From: Ottelia alismoides
Lineage: Eukaryota > Streptophyta > Magnoliopsida > Alismatales > Hydrocharitaceae
NCBI GenBank assembly: GCA_037367405.1
Contig: JAZKJV010004148.1
Location: forward strand, 2,852,501-2,916,500
Reading direction: 5' to 3'
DNA: 64,000 nt
In this document: in pieces, positions 10,497-20,708 of the stretch
Position numbering within the stretch: position 1 is the stretch's first letter
Layout: each line of letters begins with the position of its first letter
The notes under the pieces: model-generated
Seen by the model: only the letters and a program-made list of their open reading frames with translations
Told to the model about the DNA's origin: nothing
Databases searched by the model: none
Program-made: the position numbers and the translations under genes

Positions 10497-11504
10497 TTAT
10501 GTATTTTTCGAGATTTTCGATTTTTTTGTGATTTTCAAATATTCCGATTTTTTGATATTTTGTGTGTGATGTGGTGATATGGTTTCTTCCGTCGATGAGT
10601 GGGGGCTTTGATGTTCTGATAAGGGGTCAGATGTATAGTCATGTCTAGGGGAATAATAAGCAGAAGTGTTGTGCACAGAATCATCCCTAGGTTTTTGAAC
10701 ATCCTCAAAATTTTCAAAATGAGATCCAATCATTTCCTCATTCATTTTTATGTCCAAGCTCCCATAGAGTGAATTTAATCGGTCGATAAATTTTTGAAAT
10801 CTATCATCTATTGAATTGAATCTCTTATTTATCCTCGAAATATCATCCTCAAAATTCTGTTCATGATCAATCATGGGAGCAGTCGGTGGGTGTTCAATAA
10901 TTTCATCTTCCATTTTCCCGTTTGTGCTGAGAGGAGAGTTTCTTGGAATATCCGAATCATTATTTTCTGAAAATTTCTCCTCAAAAATTATTGAAGGAGA
11001 CTGCTCATATGGTTCAGGTATGTGCAGCTGGTCTGAGTAGAGTTCAATCCTTTGATCATGAGTGGTCAGACCTTGATATTGTGGAGTCAGCATACATGGT
11101 TTACGTGTTTCTATGTGGTCAATCCGGTCCTCTGTATGAGTATCATGTCTAAAGAGGGGTTTGCCATGATCAATCCCACGCTGATGATCATTAAGTGCAG
11201 GTCTTTCCATCTGGGTTTGGTTTCTTGGCCAGTCATGAGATTCAAAGTTATTTTTATCCTGAAATGGCTCATTAGCGAAAATCCGAGAATAAGATTTTTC
11301 AGTCCAAGATGGTAGATGGTCATGTGTGGTCGGAAGATTCGAGTATGAATTAAATGAGGGGGCCGAATTCATCCGTGGGTGAAAGTCTCTTGCAAATGTT
11401 GGAGGATTATTGAAAGAAAAGGATTTGGTTGATTTGGGCCTAACCGAGACAAATTCATTTTCATAGTATAGCTCTGATAGATTTTCAGATAAATGTTTGG
11501 TCAT
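10497..11504 (-). CDS. NA2 ORF1: N-terminal protein of unknown function (335 aa)
   Basis: An uninterrupted frame begins MTKHLSENLSELYYENEF. It is hydrophilic, rich in S, N, H, P and D, with a short probable coiled coil around residues 220-245 (ISRINKRFNSIDDRFQKF). I see none of the blocks of the retrotransposon gag domain present in AUT1 and no CCHC knuckle. NA1 has a decayed homologue (40697-41569) with matching blocks such as the LYYEN segment and PSIIFEEKFSENND. By position, after the leader and before the protease-like region, it replaces gag. It may be a capsid-interacting or RNA-binding protein, but this is inference. Confidence 0.55.
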   Translation of the reverse strand: MTKHLSENLSELYYENEFVSVRPKSTKSFSFNNPPTFARDFHPRMNSAPSFNSYSNLPTTHDHLPSWTEKSYSRIFANEPFQDKNNFESHDWPRNQTQMERPALNDHQRGIDHGKPLFRHDTHTEDRIDHIETRKPCMLTPQYQGLTTHDQRIELYSDQLHIPEPYEQSPSIIFEEKFSENNDSDIPRNSPLSTNGKMEDEIIEHPPTAPMIDHEQNFEDDISRINKRFNSIDDRFQKFIDRLNSLYGSLDIKMNEEMIGSHFENFEDVQKPRDDSVHNTSAYYSPRHDYTSDPLSEHQSPHSSTEETISPHHTQNIKKSEYLKITKKSKISKNT

Positions 11505-12777
11505 TTTTGAAAGGAATGAGGGGATGGATCTGCAAGAGTTATTGGATGAGTTCCATGATGAGATTTAAATCAAGAAGGAGAGAGATAATTGTACGAGATA
11601 GTCAAAAAATTTTTTATCAAATGTGCGGCTATTGATCTTCGAAATCGGTTCATGCACACCAATGCAAACACAATTCAATCCCCGGGTTCACCAACGCATA
11701 CAATGAAGCCGTAAGAGTTCGGCTATTATCTTTTCAATTTTAGTTGGTGGTAAATCAATCTTGGCAAAAATTTAGCAAGCTATTAGGTGCCGAAATTTAG
11801 GATTTGGGCTCTAGACTTAAGTGTCCTCTCTCGCTCACTTAGAAAAATAGAAACATCCAAGGTCAGGGTTGCTCTCCCGCAGAAATTCTTGATTTTATGG
11901 GTTATTTTGAAATCGCCTATAATTAGCAGTCCCAATTTTTATTAGGTGATCACTGAAGAATTTAAATGAGCAAAATGCACGTCTACCTTCCAGTCCCAAT
12001 TTCCTTTAGAATTATGTGATAAAACAAGGGGAGATATTCGGGAAAAGCCGATGCACACAGAAAACTATGATGAATGCTCAGTTAGAAGACTAATAGTGAA
12101 TCCTCACAATCTTATGTGGGATGCAATACAAGAATTGAAAATTATTCTATATGAAATGCAAGCCGATGAAAAACCGCACCTAAGGAGAAAGTTCTATTAG
12201 CAGGGAAGAATTGAGTTAAATTTAGCTAAGTTGAACGACCTATGTGCGTCTTACATAATGTGAAGTGTGGTCTAATCTTACGAGCACAATCAAAAATATA
12301 AATGCTCTGAGAGCCGTATGTGCAGGTCTATCCTAATCGCCACTCAAGTCGGGCCCCACCCTCACCGGAGAGTGAAAAAGGCCACGACAAAATACAAGAA
12401 GAGTTCAGAGTCTTTTTTACACACGCGAGAGACCAATCGGACACCGCTGTAAATGAGTGCAGAAATTAAAAATCCTAGACTCTACGCTCTCTCACGACTC
12501 GACTCGATCTTAATTTAATTGCGGCTTTTCGGATGTCGGTGAAGATACGTAGGTTTCTTGAAAAACCGCTCCACGTACGCCGGGTTCCTCGCAGGAAAAA
12601 TAAGAGAGATTTGTTTAAGAGAGTGACTCATAAAATAATCAAAATAAGCGAAATAAATGCTGAGAAATAAATGTAGGGAATAAATGGAAATTACAGTGAA
12701 AAATTCGGGGGTCAGACTACCCGAATGCGAAAAACCGAACGAAAATTTTCAAGACAAAAAAAACTAAGTTGTTTGCC
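11505..12777 (-). mobile_element. NA2 untranslated leader
   Basis: On the minus strand the leader is colinear with those of AUT1 (26184-27330) and NA1 (39222-40696). Shared blocks include 'gggtagtctgacccc', the 'gagtcactctc' segment, 'gtcgtgagagagcgtagagtc', 'gtggggcccgacttgagtgg' and 'ggactttctgc' variants. No gene is seen. Retention of the leader in elements without RT suggests that it carries packaging or dimerisation signals. Confidence 0.75.
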
Positions 12778-12795
12778 TCCCCGACAATAGCGCCA
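12778..12795 (-). promoter_or_regulatory. Primer-binding site of NA2 (tRNA-Asp type, 3 mismatches)
   Basis: TGGCGCTATTGTCGGGGA on the minus strand lies two bases inside the 5' LTR. Compared with the AUT1 PBS it has three changes, all C-to-T or G-to-A, as expected from deamination of methylated cytosine. Confidence 0.85.
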
Positions 12796-12797
12796 TC

Positions 12798-14060
12798 TGA
12801 CAATTTGGACGGGGGGGATGGCAAGGTCTTTTATAGGTCGTAAGGGACGGGGCTGGCGATGGAGGGAGGTTGCGAGGATAGCGGAGGACGTTGCGGAGCG
12901 GTCGGCGCGGAGGAGGTTGGTAGCGAGGGACATAGAGGTCATTAAAGAGCGGCGGTTGCGGTGGGCGATGGTTGCGATGGGGCTGCCTGAGGAAGACGAC
13001 GGGTCAGTGGCCATTCGATTGGCCATGATCGAACGCCTGCTAGAGCACCACGTGGCGGTAGAAGTGAGAGGGGGCGCACACGTACTTGGCACGTGCCTGG
13101 GGGCACGTGCCTCGCACGTGCAGGTATTTAATAAATTTTTTAACAAAAAACGAAAGAAAAGGGGCTCAAAAACCGGTGACACGTGGCAGCCTGAGGGGGT
13201 ACCACGTGTCAGCACCAGAAAATCAAAGATAAAATATTTTGTAAAATCAAAAAGAAATAGTAAATGACCTCAGATCGAAAAAGTTCCTTCACGAAAAATG
13301 CTCATCGCGATGAGATCTACAACTTTTATGAAGAGATCAAAACCAATGATCAAATACACAAAGGGAATTTTTGGGTTATCCCAAGTACATAGAATACCTA
13401 GATTTTTGGGTTTTCTAATTTTTTTGTCATTTTTTTAAACTAGATAAAAGTACGAAAAAAATAAGGAGAAATCAAAGATAAATAAAAGACATCTAAATCT
13501 ATTTTTTGGATTTTTATTAATTAAGAAAATATGTACAAAAATAATGGGTCAAAAACCACTAAAATACACAATGTACAAAAGAGGCCCAAATCCCAAATTT
13601 TGCATACGAGCTCTGATTCACTTGAACTTGGTCTTATTTTGAAGGTAATTGAATGTGCATTAGTTAAAAAGTGAGTAGAATCAAATCAAACACTGGATGG
13701 TGAAGATATGGGACTTTTAGTCCGAAAATCCTGAAACAAGGGTTTGGGTTTTTTGTCCACTTAACAGGGTTAGTGATTTTTTGTATTTTTTAATTTATTC
13801 TTGTTAGTGATATGAACACAGTGGAGGTGTTTTTGTGTCATTCGCTGTTAGCATGAAGGAGTTAAAAATCTGGGAAATTAGGTTATTTACAGGTCAACTT
13901 TGGCTTGGATTTTTGGCTTCTGATTTTATGCAAAAAATGATGGATAAAATGTCATTCTTATGCAAACATGCATGAATGCTAATTATGTAGAATAAATGTA
14001 GAAATGCTGATGATTTTGAGGGACTTGAGCTTAATTAATGAGATTTAGAGTGATGAGCTT
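12798..14060 (-). repeat. 5' LTR of NA2, lacking R-U5 and eroded at its outer end
   Basis: The plus-strand sequence from 12810 matches the 3' LTR from about 6010 up to its start, so this copy keeps U3 and the TATA box (12829-12836). About 1.6 kb equivalent to 4400-6005 is missing: the LTR ends TTGTCA only about 31 bp after TATA, next to the PBS. The outer terminus has also lost roughly 15 bases, and a small local duplication (gagcttaattaat) bridges to the remnant of LTR A. The right end is placed approximately. Confidence 0.75.
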
Positions 14061-14073
14061 AATTAATAAGATC

Positions 14074-14087
14074 TGAGCTTCTTATCA
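14074..14087 (+). repeat. Terminal bases of LTR A of AX1
   Basis: CTGAGCTTCTTATCA (14073-14087) equals the reverse complement of the first bases of LTR B (42112 onwards), so it is the 3' tip of the 5' LTR, separated from 4394 by NA2. About 30 bases of the LTR next to the NA2 insertion site are missing. Confidence 0.75.
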
Positions 14088-14090
14088 AAA

Positions 14091-14108
14091 TGACACCGTT
14101 GCCGGGGA
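14091..14108 (+). promoter_or_regulatory. Primer-binding site of AX1 (tRNA-Asp type)
   Basis: TGACACCGTTGCCGGGGA lies three bases after the LTR A tip. It differs from the AUT1 PBS at two positions, both G-to-A. It fixes the orientation of AX1 as plus. Confidence 0.8.
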
Positions 14109-15616
14109 AGCGTTGATTTTACCGCGATTTTTGAACAGATTTTTTTCTATTATTCTTGATTTTACAAATTTTCATCCGATTTTCAGTTTATGGTTTTAAC
14201 TTCGGTTTTACGATTTTTTGTGTTTCTTTTAACAGTCTTGTTACAGTTTTTTGTGTGTTTTTTGTTTCTTAACTAATTCTTGCAGGGCCTGCAGGTTCAT
14301 CCGACTTTCTCAAAAGCTGTAAAATAGTTGAAAGTGCAGAGACCGAGGTTCTCGGTTGCAGAGGGAAGGAATAGTTAGGGTATTGCGTTGTATTTTCTTT
14401 TTTTCTTGCAAAAAAAGGGGGGGCACTTGCCTGTGTTTTTGTTTTTGTAGTAAGGGGTCCCTTAAGGGGATCCCGACTTGTAACCCTCCCATTTTTTTCG
14501 GGGTCTGATTCGTCGATTGCCGTGCATTCAGAGGATCAGGGCATCTTCCATGGTTTTTCCTCGCATCATCACTTTTCCATGGCTTTTCTCGAGGCTAGGT
14601 GCTTGCTTAGGATTTTTTTACTATCTGATTGCGCTTTCATAGGTAGTCTTAGAACTCGCCACCTAGGTGCATGATTTTTAGGACTTTAATAAAAAATAAA
14701 GACACTCGATAGATGTTTGTTTGAAAAAACCCAAAAATATAAAACCTTAATAATAAAATCAGGACTGCTAACATATCTGATCTAAAATAAACGTAAGATT
14801 CAATTGATTTGGGAGAGTAACCCCCACACATTTTTTTCTTTCTCAGAGCGTGCCAGTGAGAAGCGACCCGTAAGGATAAAACCAAATACCCGTATTTCTC
14901 ACGAAATACTACTTAGTCTATGCACCTAATCACTGCTTTTCAGTGGGTACTCTCGGGTAGCCAGAAACGGTCCGAGTTTATTTAGCAGAGTGGGGTGTTT
15001 AGAGGACATCGCGTAAGGCTCCGTCCTCAAGTAACTCGGGTAGCCGGAAATGGTCCGTACATACTCCCATACTAAATGAGAGCAATTGATTTTCTGTAAA
15101 GACTCAGGATAGTGTTTCAGGGAAAACATCGGGCACCTATCAGCTCGCATTAACCAAGATTACACTTGTTTGCTAATACAACCTTAAAATCGACAAGATA
15201 AAATACTGAACTCTTACGGTCATTATCGAATTGTGTTGGTGAAAATGGGGTTTTCTTTATGTTTGTTTGTGGGACTTGAGTTACAATGGCTTTACGCATT
15301 TTTCCATCATTCTTGAATCGTAAATCGTGCTTTTCCGATCATTTTCTTGACATCGAAGATGACGACTCAATGGCTTTTCTGCTCAAACTCCATGAGCTCT
15401 TGACCGTCCACCATCCGTCGTACATCTTCACAAGCTCGGGATGACCCTCTTCCCGAGTTGGTCCCATTTGATCTCGAGGAGAGTTAAACCCATACTCCCT
15501 CGCCTCCTAGCCAGTTTATTGAGGCAGACCATTGTCTCAATACATCATCGATATCTCCAGCTGATTTTTCGCTGAGTTCTTACGAGACATTTTCTTTCAC
15601 AACATATCTAAAACAT
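14109..15616 (+). mobile_element. AX1 untranslated leader
   Basis: No gene is recognisable. A block near 15190-15270 ('gaactcttacggtcatta...gtgttggtgaaaatgggg') matches the end of the AUT1 leader (about 27205-27275), showing that this is the segment between PBS and gag. A pyrimidine- and G-rich part lies around 14390-14500. Confidence 0.6.
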
Positions 15617-17400
15617 ATGGTTCGTGGCAAAGGACCAACAGAGGTGAGGCCACCAGCTGAGGAGCACCATGACAGAAGACCAGATCGAATCGTAGATATA
15701 ACGACATGAATTCTTGATACTTTACAACAGATGAATTTGCATATCCGAGAATAGTGCAGAAATCAGAATAAGTTGCAGGCTGAGATTGCTGCGCTGAGAG
15801 CAGTAACTGGGAATCCTTTACCACCTGTAGTGGTTCCCGCCACTTTACGAGATGAGTATGACCCGGGTGCGAGAACGCTCCATCATTGGATTCGGCTACT
15901 GCCGAATCAAGGGCCATATGAGTTGAGGTCGTCCTTCATCTCATTGCTTCCCAAATTCCATGGGAATGCTACAGAGGAGCCGTTTACCTTTCTGCAGCAA
16001 TTTGAGATGATTTGTGGTACGGCTAGTTATCCAGGAGTTACGCAGGAGGCTGTTCACCTCAAAGCCTTTCCCATCGCCTTAGCTGATAAGGCATTGTACT
16101 GGTTGAGTCATCTAGGAAGGGAAATTTCTACATGGGACGATTTAAAGTCCACATTCCTGCGTAAGTATTTTCCTCTAGGGAGGATGAACATGATAAGGAG
16201 TCAGATCTCCAACTTCACGCAACATCTGAATGAATCTTTCCATGACGTATGAGACAGATTCAAAGAACTTATAGAGAGATGCCCGCATAATGAGATACCG
16301 ATGAAGGTGCTCGTGCAAAACTATTTCGGAGGACTCCCGCCAGACATTCAGGGGCTAGCGAGCGTCGCATGTGGTGGCAGTTATTTGAATAAGGATGCCG
16401 AGATAGTTTGGTCCATCTTCGAAGGGATGGCAGAGAATTCGAGAGTCGTCGACTCTACTCGGGCATTCCAGAAAGCCCCTCAGCCACCACATCACCGAGA
16501 GCATCATAAGGTGGCTAATATTTCAGAATCTGAATCGAACACCAACATGGGCTTCATAAGCGAGAAATTAATATTCGTGGATGTGATTCAGAAACAAGTT
16601 CAGGACTTACAACCACTGCGAGAGTTGGAGAAACTCTCATCTCTATCTCTGCAGCTGAGTGATCTCATGAAGAAGGTTTAGAGCTTCAACTTCAGTACCA
16701 GCATGCCCAATCTTCTTCGACTGCACAACCTGCACGGAGGACTTTACCTGATCCACCCACCCGTCAGATACATTTTATTCAGAGCGAAACTGAGACTCCG
16801 CAGAATGATTGGCATGAGGATCAGTCTCATGCTAGTACTAGTCAGACCATCAGTGCTGCAGATATGGATGTTGATCCTCAAGCCACTCTTTAGATCAACG
16901 GGATTTGTTATACTCTTATTCAGCAACTGAGTGTATCGCATCATCATCAGCAGCAATATAGCCAACCGCAGCATGGACATCCACACTTCCAGCACCGACA
17001 GAACTTCACACAGAAGTAGTCTTACCAGCATGCTTATCAGAGACCGCATGCATACCAGTATCCTGCTAACCATTCACAGTCATATAACTATCAGCAGCAG
17101 CAACAGCCTTCCTTTACACCACAAAGATCCTCCCAGCCTTCCACCTCACAGCAATACACGCTAATGTAGGAGAGAGAGTAGAAATACAGGGTCACCACAC
17201 CGAACCTGAGATGTCTTCACAGGCCCAAGATCTAAATCAAATCATGGATATGCTGAGTACACTCCAAATTGCGCAAAAGACATAGATGGAGCAAGTTAAC
17301 CGTCATATGGATGAGTTAACTGCACCGAAGACCATTCTCCCAGCCCAGCCTCAAATGAATCCGAATAACTAGAGGAGGCATCAAGATCAGGTAGATAACA
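15617..17400 (+). pseudogene. AX1 gag, disabled by stop codons
   Basis: The frame begins MVRGKGPTEVRPPAEEHH and carries a gag domain: LLPKFHGNATEEPFTFLQQF, a segment with WLSHLGREISTWDDLKSTFL, then RFKELIERCPH. These match AUT1 gag blocks (QLPQFHGNSNEEPYEFLRDL and so on). In-frame stops occur before residue 60 and at about 16250, where a TGA replaces a conserved Trp codon (AUT1: CDAWDRFK). Two long open pieces remain in the same frame, 15773-16252 and 16301-16681. Beyond 16690 the frame breaks up within a Q/H-rich region. Confidence 0.75.
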
Positions 17401-17683
17401 CTATAGGTACGATTTTTTTCCTGAATTTTTATCTAACTTCATTCGTTTCAGGAGTAGTAGATCACTGCGAGCACCTGTTGGAGTAGAGGAGAGGGCACTT
17501 AATGAAGAGCAAGAGCAAATCCATGAGCAACCAGATTTTAATGCTAAGGAGGAGAGTCAACACATTGATGAGGATCACCACGAAGATCAGAGAGAAGGGA
17601 GTGATGCCGAAACAGTTGACATGGACATCGGCGAGTAAGACGATGATATCACGCTAGACCATTCAGATACTCCCGACAAAAAT

Positions 17684-18453
17684 ATGTCTTCCCCTGTTTT
17701 AGAGAGTTTTGTACATAATTCTAAAGCTCTCGATGTACAAGCTGATTTTGAAATCAATAAAAAGTCTTATTTTCTCATTCCTGATATTGTTCCTTTTCCT
17801 GATGCTTTGTTCGGAAGAAGAAAGAAAAATAACAAAAAGAATGGTGTGACTCCAGAGACTGAAAGATTATTGAAAGATCATATCTTTTTGAAGATTACAC
17901 TTCGTGATGCCTTGGATCATTTTCCTACACTCATGAATCAGTTGAAAAATCGATGCATTACGCGTAGAAAAAAGAGATCACAAACAGTGAAACATGTTTT
18001 GACCAAGGCTACATCCTGCGCTATTCAGAATAAGTTACCAAAGAAGAAGAATTCAGGAGTACATTATGTCAGATGCGAGATCGCAAATGCTGAATTCAAT
18101 CGCACTCTTTTTTAGATATTGGTTCCTCGATCAATTTGATACCATCATCTTTACTAGAGAAGCTTGAGTTAGGTCCTCTTTATAAATCCCATGCGATCCT
18201 TCAGTTTGTTGATAAATCCGTAAAGAGACCTAGGGTCATATTAAGAAACGTTATCGTAACCGTGCAGGGTCTGCAATTCCTAGTGGACTTTACTGTCCTG
18301 AACATGGATTGCCCTATACAGTTACACCTTACCCCGATCATTCTTGGGAGGTCTTTCTTAGAGACCGTGAAGGCTCTCTTCGAATATGATGCAGGGAAGG
18401 TATCTTTTCATGCCGGGGGCAAGAAGGTACATATAGAGATGGCGAGAGATTAA
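17684..18453 (+). pseudogene. AX1 gag C-terminus and protease, frameshifted
   Basis: Piece one (17684-18115) is the basic gag-protease junction, ending ...VHYVRCEIANAEFNRTLF. Piece two (18136-18453) is the retropepsin, with LIPSSLLEKLELGP and PIILGRSFLETVKA. The catalytic motif LDIGSS is encoded just before piece two. The two frames meet at a run of six T (18108-18113). The related AX2 sequence (50235-50516) crosses the same junction in one frame, so a homopolymer length change is more likely than programmed frameshifting. Confidence 0.75.
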
Positions 18454-18483
18454 AACACATCCAGTGATGCATCTTCAGATTTC

Positions 18484-18939
18484 TTGAGTTCTTTAGCCAC
18501 CTGTGATTACATGGATGAGGTTCGTCTTGACGACCTCGAAAGGTATCGAGTAGAGACCCAAGATTTCTTAATAGAGGAAGGGTCCGAGACTACAGTTGGC
18601 AGTTCTTCAGAGGGTACCTTATATTTCACTATAGATGATGAGAAGAAGATGAATAATAATTCTGAGGAGTTTATTACAGATCTTTCATATTCAAAGTCTT
18701 TACACGATTCCTCCACTTCAGATGATTTAGAGATGGAGTTTTCGTTTGCGGATTTGTTTTCCTCTAGTCATTCTGAGGATCAGCATAGTAGCGAGTCAGA
18801 TGATATTTTAGACATGTTCTATAATCCGACTCTAGAGCATATTGAAATGGTGGATAATCATACTGCATACAAATCCACAACCGATATAGATCCCAATACA
18901 CATATAGATGAGGTTTCAGCAGAGCTAGAGTCTACCTAA
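18484..18939 (+). pseudogene. AX1 protease-RT linker (acidic)
   Basis: A 151-aa open stretch rich in D, E and S (SSSHSEDQHSSESDDILDM) lies between protease and RT, the position of the similarly acidic linker in AUT1 pol. It leads into a KYAFLAGP block near 18970 (AUT1 KYAFLNGP) at the RT entry. No catalytic domain. It is truncated with the rest of AX1 at about 19109. Confidence 0.6.
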
Positions 18940-19109
18940 CCAGAAATGAAATTGTTGCCACCAAATATGAAGTACGCTTTCCTTGCAGGTCCACATCGAC
19001 AACTTCCGATCATTATCAGCTCATCTTTGACTGATGAACAAGAATCCCATCTGATGTAGGTTCTTGAAAAAACCACAAGGCTATTGGGTGGAATGTATCC
19101 GATCTCCGT
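18940..19109 (+). pseudogene. AX1 RT entry, truncated
   Basis: Contains KYAFLAGPHRQLPIIISSSLTDEQES, matching AUT1 pol just upstream of RT, then a stop and loss of homology at about 19109, where a tandem repeat begins. RT, RNase H and integrase are absent on this side. Confidence 0.65.
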
Positions 19110-19212
19110 GGGTCAATCCTTTTGGAGAGGAGCCTATTCTCCAGGATCAATCCTTTGGGAGAGGAGACTATTCTCCAGGATCAATCCTTTAGTGAGAGGA
19201 GCCTAATCTCCA
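19110..19212 (+). repeat. 34-bp tandem repeat, three copies
   Basis: Units at 19110-19143, 19144-19177 and 19178-19212 each start GG(G/A)TCAATCCTTT and end in CTCCA. They sit exactly where AX1 coding homology stops, so they mark or lie beside the truncation breakpoint. Confidence 0.85.
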
Positions 19213-20708
19213 ATAGTCATCTTGTTGTAGAAAGGTGACCACCCTCTGAGCATCCGATGACAGCGAGACGATCTTCGTCGAGGCCATCACAGCATTATCT
19301 ACTCCCACGATGATATCGACATACATTTCTTGTCTTTTAATTAGTTCATTTTACGATTAATTTTAGTTTTTATTTCATTGTCAATTTTCAATTTGTAGAC
19401 CTTAGTTTCCCATCATAATCATTATTCTTCATCTATTTGATCCGATCTGATTTGACATCCGCCTCTTAATCCCTACATGTTCACATTCTACATCACGATA
19501 TCTATCACCTTCTGCCTCATACCATGGTTGAGGAGACTTGGTTCTCTTCTATCACAACCATCGGGACCGTTTTCATTCACATTCTCTATTTTTATTTGGG
19601 ACCGAGCCATCATGCTCGAGTCGTTGCTTTTTTATTTTTATGCAGGTACAAAAATTTCAAAAAAATAGAAAAGAAATGTCTTCTGATTACAAAAAAAATA
19701 TTTGGGTGGCACTACCGCCACCACCATGAACTCCTCCACCTCCATAGATCGCTGCCAACCATGCAACCTTCACCGATCCCCGTTGCGAGAAGACGATCGT
19801 CGCTGCCGTCTGGAGCAACCATTTACCGCCACACCTGGAGCAGCCACCACTGCCATGCAAGGGCATGTGTCGCCTTCACCCTTGCAGCGGTGAGCTGCAA
19901 CCTTTGCCTCTAGCCGCTTGGAGAAGAAACAACCTAGACCTTCATGGAGCCCCACTACCATCGCCTTTATCAACTCCGCCGTAACCGGGAGCAACATCTC
20001 CACCGAAGGGCCTGTGTCGCCGAGAGCCGCAACCTTCATCATCCACAACCACCATTCTTGATCGAAGCTCCCCACCGTCGACTGCCATTTGAAGCGAATG
20101 ACTCCATCGCTCTTCATCGGGAGCAAGCCCTCTGCTCGACAACGCAGGAGCTTGTCCACCATCCACCCTTTCGTTGCGAGCACCACCGTCTGTCCCCGCT
20201 ATCCAGTGCAGTCGCCTCTTCCGCTAGAGCCTAGTCACCAAGCACCCGCCGTCGCCCCCATGGCTTGGATAAAAAAGATAAGAGGCAGGGCCAGGCGTCC
20301 TTTGTCTTGGGAACAAAGGAAAGAAGCCCTAGCCCCCAATTTGGGACTTTTAATCTAAGCCATTGGATGAGATCCGATCGAACAGAACTAAAACAAAGAA
20401 TTAAAAAAGGTAAATTGCATGTAGCCCCCTGATATTTTAGAATTTGCAGAGAAGCATCAAATTCCCTGCTTGGATATATTGCAATTTCTACCCCACATTT
20501 TATTTCTTATTATATTTTAATGCCAAAATATTAAATAATTGATTTCTAGTCCATGTATTCCAAACTCTATTTTTCATGCTTTTATCATTGAATTAAATAT
20601 TTTTATTGGTCACTAAATTCTTCAGAAAAAAGATCAAGTTCCTATCTCTTTTCTATTCATTGTGTAAAACTTTTATTGCATTTTTGTTATTTTACACTAT
20701 TTGTAATT
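19213..20708. other. Unassigned, probably LTR-derived sequence
   Basis: No protein or RNA gene is recognisable. 19213-19720 is AT-rich. 19720-20350 is GC-rich with overlapping open frames on both strands (for example 19770-20186 and 19944-20234) that have no domain and biased S/R/H/P composition, like the GC-rich middle of the AUT1 LTR. 20400-20708 is AT-rich with phrases such as 'cccctgatattttagaatttgcag' that loosely recall the U5 of AUT1. I infer an old LTR of another Athila family. It may hold the left breakpoint of the inversion. Confidence 0.4.

Noticed and set aside
15597..15917. 106-aa minus frame opposite AX1 gag
   Set aside because: Antisense shadow of the gag reading frame; no independent support.
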